Shown: positions 23,891-34,129, counted from the first letter of the stretch. The stretch: 64,000 bases of DNA from Halogranum gelatinilyticum (GCF_900103715.1 NZ_FNHL01000004.1:1-64000), one strand, 5' to 3'. The notes: generated from the letters alone by a model not told the origin. A program made the numbers and translations.

Positions 23891-25336
23891 TTAGTCGTCG
23901 CTACCGTCTCGGACGAGCTCGACCACGTCGACGCCGACGCCCCACAGTTGGCGGATGACGATCTTGACGTCGAACCAGAAGGACTGCTGGCGGATGTACG
24001 CGAGGTCGTAGCGGATCTTCTCTTCGGGTCGCGTGCTCGATGCGTCGTTGATCTGTGCCAGTCCCGTGAGACCGGGTTTGACGAACCACCGCTTTTGCCA
24101 CTCCGAGACCTCCTCTTGGATGTCCGCGTCCAACTCGGGGCGTTCGGGTCGGGGTCCGACGACGCTCATGTCCCCCACGAGAATCGACCACAGCTGCGGA
24201 ATCTCGTCCAGATGTGTCTTCCGAAGGACGCGGCCGACACTGGTGACGCGGGGGTCGACGCCGCCAGCGTCCTCTTCGCTGAGTTTCGCCCCAGTTTCCG
24301 CCTCTGCGTCGGGGATCATACTCCGGAACTTGTAGACCTCGAAGTCGCCCCCGAACTCGGCGGTCCGCTTCTGGCTGTAGAAGATCGGACCGGGGCTGGT
24401 CGCCTTGATGGCGACCGAGATGAGGACGATGACGGGCGAGAGGACGAACAGTGCGGTTCCCGCGAAAGCGACGTCGAAGAGCCGTTTGACGGCGTACTCC
24501 TGCCAGTCCCACGGCGTGAGGTCGACGTCGACGATGGTCGTGTTCTCGTCGCTGTCGAAGAGCACGCTGTCGACGTGGTTGCGGTGTGCCTTCGCACGGA
24601 CACCGTGGTCGGAGCAGACTTTGAGCGCGCCGAAGAACTCCGCCCGGTCGGAGAGCCGGAGCGCGAGATACGCAGTGTCGACGTCGTATCTGACCAGCAG
24701 GTCGTCGAGTCTCGACAGTCCGCCAAGATGCGGTACGGACTCGACGTCGACGCCGGTGCCACCGTCGGTCGAGAGAACGCGGGCTTCACCGACCTGTTCG
24801 TCGACGTCGTACGGACTCGGCGGAGAGACGTAGCCCAAGATGTTCGCGTCGGTCTCCTGCAGAATGTCCTCGATCTGTGAGTAGTCGTCGCCGATGATGA
24901 CCGCTCGCTCGTCGGCCGCGTTCGGGGCACGCCTGATCGCAACGAACCACAGCGGAAGGACGAGAAGGAGCAGACCCATACTCAAGATGAGCGTCGACCG
25001 GGGAAGCCGGTACGTGTAGTCGAAGTAGCCGATGGCTGCGAGCGCGAACCCGGCGACGACGACACGCTGCTGGACGAGGAGTGCAGTGTCCAAGAGCCGA
25101 CGTGGCCGAGGTTTGAACATCGGGGCCAGCGAGGCGAGGACGACCGCGGTCGAAACGAGTGCGGCGAGCCACAGGTTCGGGCCGGATAGCACTGTGGAAG
25201 TCAGCCGGTTAAAAATAGGAATGGCCGACGTCGTGAGGTTCTGTACCGTTGTGAGGTTACTGACGAAGACGGAGAGCGCGGTCAATACCACTACGCCGCC
25301 CGCGCTGAGAAGCCGGTAGAGAACTCCAGAGACCAC
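23891..25336 (-). CDS. Polyprenyl-phosphate sugar-1-phosphate transferase (WcaJ/PssY-like)
   Basis: A 481-residue membrane protein. Four to five N-terminal helices and a CoA-binding-like segment ([15 protein letters not shown], about 140-240) are followed by a bacterial-sugar-transferase domain (about 275-480) with [16 protein letters not shown], the catalytic-region [11 protein letters not shown], and [12 protein letters not shown]...[14 protein letters not shown]. It would start lipid-linked glycan assembly by moving a sugar-1-phosphate onto a polyprenyl phosphate. The GTG at 25336 is supported by a TATA element at 25357-25365. It lies divergent to the oligosaccharyltransferase gene at the head of the glycan locus. 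Confidence 0.92.
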   Translation of the reverse strand: MVSGVLYRLLSAGGVVVLTALSVFVSNLTTVQNLTTSAIPIFNRLTSTVLSGPNLWLAALVSTAVVLASLAPMFKPRPRRLLDTALLVQQRVVVAGFALAAIGYFDYTYRLPRSTLILSMGLLLLVLPLWFVAIRRAPNAADERAVIIGDDYSQIEDILQETDANILGYVSPPSPYDVDEQVGEARVLSTDGGTGVDVESVPHLGGLSRLDDLLVRYDVDTAYLALRLSDRAEFFGALKVCSDHGVRAKAHRNHVDSVLFDSDENTTIVDVDLTPWDWQEYAVKRLFDVAFAGTALFVLSPVIVLISVAIKATSPGPIFYSQKRTAEFGGDFEVYKFRSMIPDAEAETGAKLSEEDAGGVDPRVTSVGRVLRKTHLDEIPQLWSILVGDMSVVGPRPERPELDADIQEEVSEWQKRWFVKPGLTGLAQINDASSTRPEEKIRYDLAYIRQQSFWFDVKIVIRQLWGVGVDVVELVRDGSDD

Positions 25337-25356
25337 AATCGTGTCTCGAGTTTCGC

Positions 25357-25365
25357 ATATAATAA
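25357..25365 (-). promoter_or_regulatory. TATA element of the sugar-transferase gene
   Basis: atataataa (minus strand ttattatat) is centred about 25 nt upstream of the GTG at 25336. This points to a leaderless transcript with a GTG start. Confidence 0.6.
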
Positions 25366-25445
25366 GGGTATCTTTTCAGACACCGAACGGCTCGCAGCTA
25401 CGACGAACGTTGGCTTTTTGAGACTGACAGCGCGAGTGGTAGGAA

Positions 25446-27782
25446 ATGACGGACGTCCGTGAGGCGACGACCTCACTCCTCGAATCCCATCCCTCCATGG
25501 AGTCGGCACTTCGAGAGCTCCTCGAACTCGACGACGACGGGCCCTGGACGTTTCAGGAGACGAGCCTCGACTCGGGAACGTTCGGCGAGATCGTCTCGTC
25601 GGGGATCGTCGAGAAGCACGACAGCGACTATCGCATCGCGGACCGGGATGCAGTTCGGGCGGTGCTGAACGGTGAGTCGACGAGCACCGGATCGCCGGAC
25701 GCCGATTTCGGACTCGGTAATCGGGTCAAACAAGCCTGGGCTGGAGTCGACCGGAACGCCCTGCTGCTCCTCTGCGGGGCGCTAGTGCTCGTCGCAGCCT
25801 TACGCATGGTCTCGTTTCCCGCCGTGTTCCGCGACGGGGATGTCGTCCTCCTCGGGAACGACCCATACCACTACCGGTACTGGGTCGAGCAGGCCGCCGC
25901 CGTCGCGGGAACGTTCGACTTCGCCGGGCTTGCGGAGTTACCGAGACGGGTCGAACTGGGCGAGCCGTTACTCGTGGCGACGTTGTGGTTCGTCAGCTCG
26001 GTGTTCGGCGGGGGGACAGCCGTCACCGACGTCGTCGTCGCGGTGTATCCGGTCGTCGCCGCCGTCGTCGTTGCGGTGTGCGTCTACCGAGTGGCGACGT
26101 CGGTAACGGACGACCGGCGCGTGGGGCTCGCAGCCGTCCTGATGCTCGCACTAATCCCGGCGCACGCCTACCGGAGCGGACTCGGATTTGCCGACCACCA
26201 CGCCTTCGACTATCTGTGGCTCGCGCTGACCGCGGTGGCACTCGTCGAGTTGGTCTCGGACTCCGGGCGGCCGTGGCCCTACTCGGCACTCCTCGGCGTC
26301 GGCGTCGCGGGACAGATACTCGCGTGGGACAACGGGCCGCTGCTCGTCGTCCCCATCGCGCTCGTCGTCGCCCTCCACGGAGCGGCCCTGGTGGCCCGCG
26401 GAACGTCGCCGCTCGGTCGGCTCCTCCCGATCGTCGCTGGACTCGGTCTCGCGTCCGTGCTCACCTGGGGGGCGCACACGACGCTCGGCTGGCACACGAC
26501 CGTGGTCGCGTCCGTCCCCCTCCTCTTGACACTCGGAGCACTCGTGGTGGCGGTACTCGGCGAGGCGGCTCACCGATTCGATGTACCGTTGGCGGCACTC
26601 CTCGGGACGGAAGCGGTCGGCGCGGTCGCACTGGCAGTGGCACTCCCGGCGGTCTTTCCGGAGTTCGCACAGGGAGTGAACCGCGGAATCGACACGCTGT
26701 TCGCGACTCGGAACATCGCCGAGACGACGTCGATCGTCGGCGAGGAGATGGGGTCGATCTTCGGCCCGCTATTGCTGTTCGGCTTCGTCTTCCTCCTCGG
26801 ACTCCCATATCTTGGGTGGGCGACGCTCCGTGCAGCCCGTCAGCGCGACAGCCGGTGGATGACACTGTCGGCGTACGGCTGGTGGTTCTTCGCGCTCACG
26901 CTCGTCCAACTCCGGTTCTCCGGCGAGTTCTCCGTCTTCCTCGCGATGTTTGCCGGGGTCGGGTTCCTCCACGTCGCAGCCGCCGTCGGTCTCGCCGACC
27001 CCGTCGAACTGTTCTCGGACGACGCCGACAGTTCGGGGCGGCCGTCGCATCCGAGTGACGACCGCGACGGAGAGCTCGCGCTACCGTCACGCCGTGAGGC
27101 ACTTACCTCCCTCAGCTTCGTCGGCTTCGTCGGCAGCCTCAGCCTTGTCCAGATTCCGGTGAAGTTCAGCCAGTTGACCATCAGCCGTGACGAGTATCGG
27201 GCGGCGGTGTGGATGCGTGACTACGCCGAGGAACGAGACTGGTCGTATCCCGAGAACTACGTCTTCAGCCAGTGGGGCAAAAACAGGATGTACAACTGGT
27301 TCGTGAACGGGGAAGCAGATTCGTATGGGTACGCACAACGACGGTTCACGAGCTTCCTCGAAGCCGAGAACCCTGAAGAGTGGTACAACCGGCTCAACGG
27401 CCGGGCCGGGTTCGTCGTCACGGACGTCGACGCGTCGGACGGCACTATCGCGACTCAGCTATCGAACTACGGGAGCGAGACGGAAGAGGCGGAAGCCCTC
27501 TCGCACTACCGGCTGGTGCATCGAAACGACTCGCTGCTCATCTTCACGCTCGTCGCTGGCGCGAGGCTCGTCGGCGAGAGCGAACAAGGAGCGGTGACTG
27601 CCTCGACCGAAGTGGACGTCGAGGGCGAGACGTTCGACTACGAGAACACCGTTCAGGTCGCTTCCGACGGGACGTTCTCCGTGACGGTTCCGTACCCTGG
27701 TGAGTATCATATCGGAGACGAGACGTACGTCGTCGAATCGGAGGCTGTCGTCGAGGGGTCGCAGATACGTCAGCAGAGATAA
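25446..27782 (+). CDS. STT3/AglB-like oligosaccharyltransferase with N-terminal winged-helix-like domain
   Basis: A 778-residue protein. Residues 1-75 form a soluble winged-helix-like domain; about 100-530 is a multi-spanning GT-C membrane domain with the acidic motif DPYHYRYW near 140 (the first-loop metal site of STT3 enzymes) and FADHHAFDY; a soluble C-terminal domain follows. AglB transfers lipid-linked glycans to Asn of surface proteins. The hallmark WWDYG motif expected at the start of the C-terminal domain is absent: the equivalent stretch reads VFSQWGKNRMYNWF (near residue 608). It is therefore an AglB-like paralogue that may have other chemistry or acceptors. It heads the plus-strand glycan genes. 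Confidence 0.85.
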   Translation: MTDVREATTSLLESHPSMESALRELLELDDDGPWTFQETSLDSGTFGEIVSSGIVEKHDSDYRIADRDAVRAVLNGESTSTGSPDADFGLGNRVKQAWAGVDRNALLLLCGALVLVAALRMVSFPAVFRDGDVVLLGNDPYHYRYWVEQAAAVAGTFDFAGLAELPRRVELGEPLLVATLWFVSSVFGGGTAVTDVVVAVYPVVAAVVVAVCVYRVATSVTDDRRVGLAAVLMLALIPAHAYRSGLGFADHHAFDYLWLALTAVALVELVSDSGRPWPYSALLGVGVAGQILAWDNGPLLVVPIALVVALHGAALVARGTSPLGRLLPIVAGLGLASVLTWGAHTTLGWHTTVVASVPLLLTLGALVVAVLGEAAHRFDVPLAALLGTEAVGAVALAVALPAVFPEFAQGVNRGIDTLFATRNIAETTSIVGEEMGSIFGPLLLFGFVFLLGLPYLGWATLRAARQRDSRWMTLSAYGWWFFALTLVQLRFSGEFSVFLAMFAGVGFLHVAAAVGLADPVELFSDDADSSGRPSHPSDDRDGELALPSRREALTSLSFVGFVGSLSLVQIPVKFSQLTISRDEYRAAVWMRDYAEERDWSYPENYVFSQWGKNRMYNWFVNGEADSYGYAQRRFTSFLEAENPEEWYNRLNGRAGFVVTDVDASDGTIATQLSNYGSETEEAEALSHYRLVHRNDSLLIFTLVAGARLVGESEQGAVTASTEVDVEGETFDYENTVQVASDGTFSVTVPYPGEYHIGDETYVVESEAVVEGSQIRQQR

Positions 27783-27854
27783 TCAGGTCGGTTAGGCTCC
27801 GGCGTAGTACTGTCTGCGAGTGTCTGCGAGTCTGTTCGCCGCGTGAGACCGGGA

Positions 27855-27863
27855 CTATTTATT
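27855..27863 (+). promoter_or_regulatory. TATA element of aglF
   Basis: ctatttatt is centred about 28 nt upstream of the ATG at 27888, giving a leaderless transcript and supporting the MKAVVLAAG start over an in-frame upstream start at 27843. Confidence 0.6.
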
Positions 27864-27887
27864 GGGTGGCCGGGAGTGGTCAGAAGT

Positions 27888-28622
27888 ATGAAAGCCGTCG
27901 TGCTCGCAGCAGGAGAGGGAACCCGGCTCCGACCGCTGACAGAAGACAAACCGAAAGGGATGGTCGAAGTCGACGGAAAGCCGATTCTCACGCACTGCTT
28001 CGACCAGTTGGCGGAGTTAGGTGCCAACGAGTTCGTCGTCGTCGTCGGCTACCGCAAGCAGGACATCATCAGCCACTACGGCGACGAGTATCGAGGTATC
28101 CCCATCACCTACGCCCACCAGCGAGAGCAGAGCGGACTGGCACACGCGCTCCTCACCGTCGAAGAACACATCGACGACGACTTCATGCTGATCCTCGGCG
28201 ACAACATCTTCGATGCGAACCTCGACGACGTCGTGAAGCGGCAGAAAGAGGACCGTGCGGACGCCGCCTTCTTGGTCGAGGAAGTTCCGTACGAGGAGGC
28301 GAGCCGGTACGGGGTGTGTGACACGAACGACTACGGTGAAATTACCGACGTCGTCGAGAAACCTGAAGACCCGCCGTCGAACCTCGTGATGACCGGCTTC
28401 TACACGTTTTCTCCGGCGATCTTCCACGCCTGCCATCTCGTCCAGCCGTCGAACCGTGGAGAGTACGAGATCAGTGAGGCAATCGACCTGCTGATTCGAA
28501 GCGGCCGAACCATCGACGCGATCCGGATGAATGGGTGGCGGGTCGACGTGGGATACCCCGAGGACAGGGACAAAGCTGAGCGACTGCTACGAGGCGGGGA
28601 ACCAGAAGCGTCGGCGAACTGA
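27888..28622 (+). CDS. aglF: AglF-type sugar-1-phosphate nucleotidyltransferase
   Basis: A 244-residue nucleotidyltransferase starting MKAVVLAAGEGTRLRPLT, with the nucleotide-binding G-x-G-T-R-x-R-P-x-T-x-x-x-P-K motif, the acidic LGDNIFDAN, and near-continuous similarity to Haloferax AglF (for example GEYEISEAIDLLI). AglF makes activated glucose/hexuronic-acid precursors for N-glycan assembly. It has its own promoter but sits in the oligosaccharyltransferase-epimerase series. Full length, no anomaly. Confidence 0.93.
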   Translation: MKAVVLAAGEGTRLRPLTEDKPKGMVEVDGKPILTHCFDQLAELGANEFVVVVGYRKQDIISHYGDEYRGIPITYAHQREQSGLAHALLTVEEHIDDDFMLILGDNIFDANLDDVVKRQKEDRADAAFLVEEVPYEEASRYGVCDTNDYGEITDVVEKPEDPPSNLVMTGFYTFSPAIFHACHLVQPSNRGEYEISEAIDLLIRSGRTIDAIRMNGWRVDVGYPEDRDKAERLLRGGEPEASAN

Positions 28623-28674
28623 TCACGGGTGAACTCGGTGGCTTTTTGCTGAGTGAGCGAGCGAATCTGACACA

Positions 28675-29661
28675 ATGCAGATACTCGTCACTGGTGGGGC
28701 AGGGTTCATCGGTGGACACCTCGCAGCGCGGTTTGCGGAGGATGGACACGATGTCATCGTCCTGGATAACTTCGAACCGTACTACGATCTCGGGATTAAA
28801 CAGCGGAACGTCGAACAAGGGCGGCTTGCCGCCGAAGAGAGCAGCGGGACGTACACGCTCGTCCGCGGGGATATCCGTGACGAAGAAGTAGTCTCGGAGG
28901 CTGTCGCCGACGCCGACGTCGTCTTCCACCAAGCCGCCCAGGCTGGTGTTCGGACGAGCGTCGAACAACCACAGAAGGTAAACGAGATCAACGTCGATGG
29001 GACGTTGAACGTTCTCGAGGCTGCGCGTGACTCGGAGACAGAACGTGTCGTGGTGGCGAGTTCCTCGTCAGTGTACGGAAAGCCCGAGTCTCTTCCGTAC
29101 GACGAAGAACATCCGACAACGCCAGTCAGCCCGTATGGAGGGTCGAAACTCGCAGAGGAACAGTACACGCGCATCTACAACGAGGTGTACGGATTACCGA
29201 CTGTCGCACTTCGGTACTTCACCGTCTACGGGCCGCGGATGCGACCGAACATGGCGATCAGCAACTTCGTTTCACGATGCCTGAACGACGAGCCCCCGGT
29301 TATCTACGGGGATGGTACACAGACACGGGACTTCACGTACATCGACGACGTGATTCGCGCGAACGAGACACTCCTCGACACCGCTGCTGCTGACGGTGAA
29401 GTATTGAACGTCGGAAGTACGGACAACATCGCTATCAAGACGCTCGCAGAGGAGATTCGAGACCAGCTCGCGCCGAACTTAGAGCTGCAGTACGACGAGC
29501 GTCACGACGCCGACGCCGAACACACTCACGCGGATATTTCGAAAGCGAATGAACTCATCGGATACGAGCCGACCACGACGATTCGAGAGGGCGTCGAACG
29601 CTTCACGGACTGGTACCGAGAGAACCGCGACTGGTACGAGCCGCTGGTGCGGAACTCCTGA
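28675..29661 (+). CDS. NAD-dependent nucleotide-sugar epimerase (extended SDR, GalE-like)
   Basis: A 328-residue protein with NAD-binding TGGAGFIGGHL at the start, catalytic Ser/Tyr-x3-Lys region (SSSSVYG and YGGSKLAEE), and TRDFTYIDDV. Extended SDR enzymes of this type epimerise or dehydrate UDP- or dTDP-sugars. The exact substrate is unclear; a UDP-hexuronate or UDP-Glc 4-epimerase is most likely beside aglF. It lies 52 nt after aglF. Confidence 0.92.
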   Translation: MQILVTGGAGFIGGHLAARFAEDGHDVIVLDNFEPYYDLGIKQRNVEQGRLAAEESSGTYTLVRGDIRDEEVVSEAVADADVVFHQAAQAGVRTSVEQPQKVNEINVDGTLNVLEAARDSETERVVVASSSSVYGKPESLPYDEEHPTTPVSPYGGSKLAEEQYTRIYNEVYGLPTVALRYFTVYGPRMRPNMAISNFVSRCLNDEPPVIYGDGTQTRDFTYIDDVIRANETLLDTAAADGEVLNVGSTDNIAIKTLAEEIRDQLAPNLELQYDERHDADAEHTHADISKANELIGYEPTTTIREGVERFTDWYRENRDWYEPLVRNS

Positions 29662-29802
29662 GGGAAGAGACTGGCTGCATCCAGAGGCGTCGTGGAAGCA
29701 CAGACGGGCTGCCCCCAGCTAGTGACGAGCGAGAGGCCGCGTGGAAACTGTGACGTCGCAGCGTCGACAGGGCGAGATGGGCACTTCGGCGATTCTATCG
29801 GC

Positions 29803-29812
29803 GGATTTAATT
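29803..29812 (+). promoter_or_regulatory. TATA element of the GT4 gene at 29838
   Basis: ggatttaatt is centred about 30 nt upstream of the ATG at 29838, after a 175-nt spacer with no other recognisable content. Confidence 0.5.
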
Positions 29813-29837
29813 CGCCGTACTCGGTGGTGAGAGGTGA

Positions 29838-30956
29838 ATGAAGATTCTTCGCGTCGCACAGAACCTCTATCCGGAGGTCCCCGGCGGTGGGACGTACCAC
29901 GTCCACGCGATGAGTCGCGACCAGGCGGCGATGGGCCACGACGTGACTGTCCTGACGGTCACCGACGATGACTCACTCCCACGACGAGAGGAACGTGACG
30001 GCTACACCGTGATTCGTCGGTCCCCGACGGTGGAGTTACTGGGTAACGAGATCTCGGCTGGCGTTGCCAAAGACCTAGCCTTCGCCCGTGACTACGACGT
30101 GATTCACGCACACTCTCATCTCTACTTCTCGACGAATTTGGCGGCGTTGAAGCGGCGACTGGGGAACATTCCACTGGCGATTACGAACCACGGACTCTAC
30201 TCACAGACGGCTCCGGAGTGGGTGTTTGATGCGTATCTGAAGACGGTCGGTCGGTGGACGTTCGACAGTGCGGACGTCATCTTCTGTTACACCGAAGAAG
30301 ACAAAGGTAGGATTCGAGAGTTCGGTGTCGAGGCCGATATCGAAGTCGTCGCGAATGGTATCGACCAGACGCGGTTCACGCCGGAGGGGCCGCAGAGCGA
30401 GTTGGTCGATAGCGATGGGCCGGTCGTGCTGTTCGTCGGCCGACTCGTCGAAGGGAAGCGTCCGGGAGATGCAGTCAAGGCGTTCGCGGGCGTTCGCGAG
30501 GAACATCCGGACGCAGAACTGTATCTGTGCGGGGACGGGCCGCTCCGTGAGGAGTTAGAACAGTTGGTTCGGGAAAGAGGGCTATCGGAGTCGGTGACGT
30601 TCCTCGGACACGTCGACTACGACGAGATGCCAGCCATCTATCGGTCGGCGGACGTACTCGTGTTACCGAGTCGTGCGGAAGGACTGCCACGGACGGTGTT
30701 GGAGGCATTCGCTTCGGGGACGCCCGTAGTTGCGAGTGACCTGGAGCAGGTTGCGCCGATTGTCGAGGAAGCAGGAGAGACTGTTAGAATTGGGGATGTG
30801 AAGACATATATACGGGAGATTTCTTCACTAATCAGCGAGAACAATCGGAGGAAACAACTTGGCCTGAATGGACGTGAACTCATTGATGAAAGGTATAGGT
30901 GGGAAGATACAGTGACTGCAACAACACAAAAGATTTCCAAATTTCCAATTGAATAA
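29838..30956 (+). CDS. GT4-family glycosyltransferase, composition-mosaic 3' end
   Basis: A 372-residue GT-B enzyme (MKILRVAQNLYPEVPGGG) with the nucleotide-sugar-binding lobe signature VVLFVGRLVEGKRP and the E-x7-E motif EGLPRTVLEAFASGTPVVAS. It transfers a sugar from a nucleotide donor to the growing lipid-linked glycan. The first ~310 codons are GC-rich like the upstream genes; from about 30,775 (after VRIGDVKTYI) the last 60 codons become AT-rich and lose the GC-rich third positions. This marks the left edge of the AT-rich cassette and suggests a recombination joint inside the gene. Confidence 0.92.
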   Translation: MKILRVAQNLYPEVPGGGTYHVHAMSRDQAAMGHDVTVLTVTDDDSLPRREERDGYTVIRRSPTVELLGNEISAGVAKDLAFARDYDVIHAHSHLYFSTNLAALKRRLGNIPLAITNHGLYSQTAPEWVFDAYLKTVGRWTFDSADVIFCYTEEDKGRIREFGVEADIEVVANGIDQTRFTPEGPQSELVDSDGPVVLFVGRLVEGKRPGDAVKAFAGVREEHPDAELYLCGDGPLREELEQLVRERGLSESVTFLGHVDYDEMPAIYRSADVLVLPSRAEGLPRTVLEAFASGTPVVASDLEQVAPIVEEAGETVRIGDVKTYIREISSLISENNRRKQLGLNGRELIDERYRWEDTVTATTQKISKFPIE

Positions 30957-31084
30957 ATCCATTGCAGTTCAACTTTCCCACAGAGAGCGCAAAGATAACA
31001 TTTTTTGCTGGTTTTCAGTGGAGTTGTGGAGAATAAGACTTCTAATCAGCAGTGCAAATATGATAATCTCTATTTTAGCACTAA

Positions 31085-32170
31085 CTACCTAGATATTTCC
31101 CGGTAGAGATCAGCATAGCGTTGCGCAGATGCGTACATATCGTACATACACTCAATTCGTTTTTGTGCACTCCGTCCAATCTCTTTTCGACAATCTTCGT
31201 CAAGTAGTAACTCAATACCTTTGCGGATGCTGTCGACACTTTGCGGATCAACTCGTATACATGCATCTCCCGAAACTTCGCGAAGTACATCAATATCACT
31301 CACGATACTGGGAGTTCCTGTTGCCATCGCTTCGGCATTAGCAACTCCAAAGCCCTCATATAGCGACGGAAACGCAAAAATATCGATTGCTTCGTAAAAT
31401 GCGTACACGTCAGCACGCTCGGGTAACCACCCCAGAAATGTGACAGAGTCCGTCAATCCACGTTCGCGAACTTCCCGCTCGAGTGTAGATCTAGAAGGGC
31501 CATCACCCGTAATTGCAAGGTGTAATTCTGGATAATTTTCAGATAGAGAACCCACAGCACGAATCAGCCGTTTTAGATTCTTTTGGGGTACCAAACGCCC
31601 ACCAGTACCGATAACTACGCCATTAGGGAGGTCAACCGAACGACGTATACTGACTTGCTCCCTGATATTTCGGATGTCTGCTCCGTAATGAATCACTTGG
31701 TGTTCGGTTCCCGAAGCGAGAAGGAGTAGTTGTTCCCAGGTTTTGAAACTACGCTTAGTAGCGTACGAGTTGCTAACTATCGTATCGGAGAGTGCGTTTG
31801 ATATTCCGTTCACCAAGTTCTTAATTGAGCTATACTCAGCGTGAGTATTGTGTTGAGTAGCGACGACAGGTATATCCACTTTTCTGGCGAGTAGTGTTGC
31901 CACCGAGCCAATGGCAATTGGATGAACGTGCAAAACATCATAATCGCGATCTGCAAGTATTCGAAAGAGCTTCAGATAGGCGCGTAAATCAATCTTTGAT
32001 TTCGCTTCCAGACTCTCAACCTCGACACCAAGTGTATGTTCAGAAGCGTTTCCCCACGCAAATATATCCACTGAGACTGAGGGGTTGTCAATGAGGCTTG
32101 CGGCTTCAAGTGGTGTAGAGCCCTCGTCAGCCCCGCTCAAAAGTATAGCTACATCCGTGGTTTCAGTCAT
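31085..32170 (-). CDS. GT4-family glycosyltransferase
   Basis: A 361-residue GT-B enzyme (MTETTDVAILLSGADEG). It has the DVLHVHPIAIG region, the UDP-sugar lobe LHLAITGDGPSRSTLE and the E-x7-E motif EGFGVANAEAMATGTPSI. Typical length. It is convergent with the preceding GT4 gene and begins the AT-rich cassette. The sugar and linkage are unknown. Confidence 0.9.
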   Translation of the reverse strand: MTETTDVAILLSGADEGSTPLEAASLIDNPSVSVDIFAWGNASEHTLGVEVESLEAKSKIDLRAYLKLFRILADRDYDVLHVHPIAIGSVATLLARKVDIPVVATQHNTHAEYSSIKNLVNGISNALSDTIVSNSYATKRSFKTWEQLLLLASGTEHQVIHYGADIRNIREQVSIRRSVDLPNGVVIGTGGRLVPQKNLKRLIRAVGSLSENYPELHLAITGDGPSRSTLEREVRERGLTDSVTFLGWLPERADVYAFYEAIDIFAFPSLYEGFGVANAEAMATGTPSIVSDIDVLREVSGDACIRVDPQSVDSIRKGIELLLDEDCRKEIGRSAQKRIECMYDMYASAQRYADLYREISR

Positions 32171-32313
32171 CTGTATTGGTCGCGTGTTCGTGAGACTATT
32201 GAGTGTGTCGAAGGAATGTTATCCTTGTCTGTTAAGAAGATACAGATTGTTGTAGTCTCTCAGAACAACACAAGAGGGAAATTATTTCCAATGAGAATTA
32301 GTATCCTTATTTG

Positions 32314-33543
32314 ATGGTTCAGGATGTCTCTAATATTGAACGAGGATTATTACTATTCACAGTATTTCTCTCGCCATTGTTCTTTGTCCAAATTGCCGGT
32401 AAGAATCTCGCACCATGGGATTTCATTTTCATAATTACAGTGCTTCTTTATGCTTTGAGAACTGGTAGCGTAGCTATTGGGCCGACAAAACGGTACGTTC
32501 TAGGGGTGGTTATCTTCGTGACCGCAAGTGTTCTCTCTCTCTTGAATAGTCCTTTTCCGGCGAATTCATTTCTTGATTCAGGTCAGTACTATCTAATCCT
32601 GTTTGCCGTCGTTCCAGCATCATTGACTGTATTTAGCGATCGTAACTCACGATGGTTGGGTTACCTTACTGTGGCTGCAATTTTAAATATTATCTCTGTC
32701 TTGTGCATAATATATAGCGTGGCAACTGGCAGTTTCACTGTTGAAATTGTATACGCGAACCACAATATTATTCCAGTACTTACAGCGGGTGCAGCAATTA
32801 CTGCAGCAGGACTTGCTCTATGCGGAAACAAACCCACATATTTTCGGGTGATCGGTGCCGTATTGATGTCGGTGAATACACTCGCTGTGTTTCTTGGACC
32901 ATCAGTTGGTGCGTATATAATGGTAAGTGTTGCTATTTGGTTGTTTGTCTGGTGGAGGGCTGTTCGGCATCCAGGTATAGAAAAAATATTTTGGACGGTC
33001 TCTTTCGTTGGGGGAGTTGTCGGACTCTTGGTTCTTCTCGGCAAGTGGCAAGTAGTTTATCAAATCGGATTTGAACACCGATGGCCAATGTATCGTGAAG
33101 CCTTCTTTGATGGATTTCAAGCGTTCCCATTAGGAGGAGGAATGTCTTCGGCAGACATCTACCTTGCAGACATTCCAACTGACATTTCAAGAGAAGTACA
33201 CAACATATGGTTGTCGCATTGGCTGGAGTTCGGGGTTCTTGGGATCATAGGAACCGTGTTGATTTTCTCCGACTGGCCTGTTGCCCTCTACCAGACGGTC
33301 TCTTCAGATGAGCAAAGAATTCCGGCATGGGAGTATTCTCTTGTCGCCCTTTTTGGTGCGTGGTTTATACAAGTCCAGTTCCAGCCGGCACCTGTAACTC
33401 GATTTTGGTGGGTGATATTCGGATTATCGTGGACAGTATTACTCGATCGCCAGCAATCCGTTCAAGTTGTGAGTACCTCCTCAGAACAACGCAGCATCCG
33501 CGAGAACCTATCGGACCAACAAGAGAGTAATTTAGTAGAATAA
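32314..33543 (+). CDS. O-antigen ligase/polymerase-like membrane protein
   Basis: A 409-residue polytopic protein with about ten hydrophobic segments and a large extracytoplasmic loop in the second half (YREAFFDGFQAFPLGGGM ... REVHNIWLSHWLEFGVLGI). That H-N-x-W-L pattern is typical of the O-antigen ligase/Wzy superfamily, which joins or polymerises lipid-linked glycans outside the membrane. The ATG at 32314 is used; a TTG just before it would be weaker. AT-rich, consistent with the cassette. Confidence 0.82.
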   Translation: MVQDVSNIERGLLLFTVFLSPLFFVQIAGKNLAPWDFIFIITVLLYALRTGSVAIGPTKRYVLGVVIFVTASVLSLLNSPFPANSFLDSGQYYLILFAVVPASLTVFSDRNSRWLGYLTVAAILNIISVLCIIYSVATGSFTVEIVYANHNIIPVLTAGAAITAAGLALCGNKPTYFRVIGAVLMSVNTLAVFLGPSVGAYIMVSVAIWLFVWWRAVRHPGIEKIFWTVSFVGGVVGLLVLLGKWQVVYQIGFEHRWPMYREAFFDGFQAFPLGGGMSSADIYLADIPTDISREVHNIWLSHWLEFGVLGIIGTVLIFSDWPVALYQTVSSDEQRIPAWEYSLVALFGAWFIQVQFQPAPVTRFWWVIFGLSWTVLLDRQQSVQVVSTSSEQRSIRENLSDQQESNLVE

Positions 33544-33672
33544 TATCAAACAGGATCCGGATGTGGCACTCAATAGCCATTCGTTTATAATTGTGCAGAA
33601 TTAGAAATCCTCTTGCGAATAGTATTGCTTATAAAAGTCTTGACGTTCCTCAATTAGCTATATTAAATTCTG

Positions 33673-33988
33673 TGGGTGCATCGGTTAATCGACAGCGTTA
33701 CCGGCCCGCCGAAGGCGCAACCAAGGTTGATCACCGTCGACGAAATCACTGTCAACACCAATAAGGTGTATTTTAGAATTTGCCGCAATAAACCCGAATC
33801 TAAAAGAGGTTCTTCACGCTGCGATGCTCAAGAATCGGAGGATTGATCCGACAATTACGTTTCTTCACAGAACTTGTGGGAAGCTCAACCGCTTAGCGAC
33901 TGTGTCTCTAGCCAATGCATTTGGCTATCAGGCTGCCTTCTCTCGAGTGAGGTTAAATGGTCAAATCACTATACATATCGAAGCCTGA
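33673..33988 (+). pseudogene. Decayed IS6-family-like transposase fragment
   Basis: The first frame reads WVHRLIDSVTGPPKAQPR and LITVDEITVNTN, like the catalytic-core start of IS6-family DDE transposases. A second frame from about 33,797 reads IDPTITFLH and LANAFGYQAAFSRVRLNG, like the later core. Stops and frameshifts separate them and no inverted repeats are visible. The rest of the 33544-34129 gap is AT-rich and empty. This is an old relic. Confidence 0.65.
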
Positions 33989-34129
33989 TCAAAAGTGCTT
34001 GGTGCGTTCAATATAGGGTGGACCGTTTCCACAACTAACGGATGGGCAGTCAACTCGGCGTGAAGCACCAGCTCGTGATAAAATAAACTCATCTGTCAAA
34101 TGTGGGTGAGAATAAAGTGATAATACGAT

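Noticed and set aside
27800-27835. Short direct repeat tgtctgcgag before aglF
   Set aside because: Two adjacent 10-bp copies only. No link to a promoter, attachment site or array.
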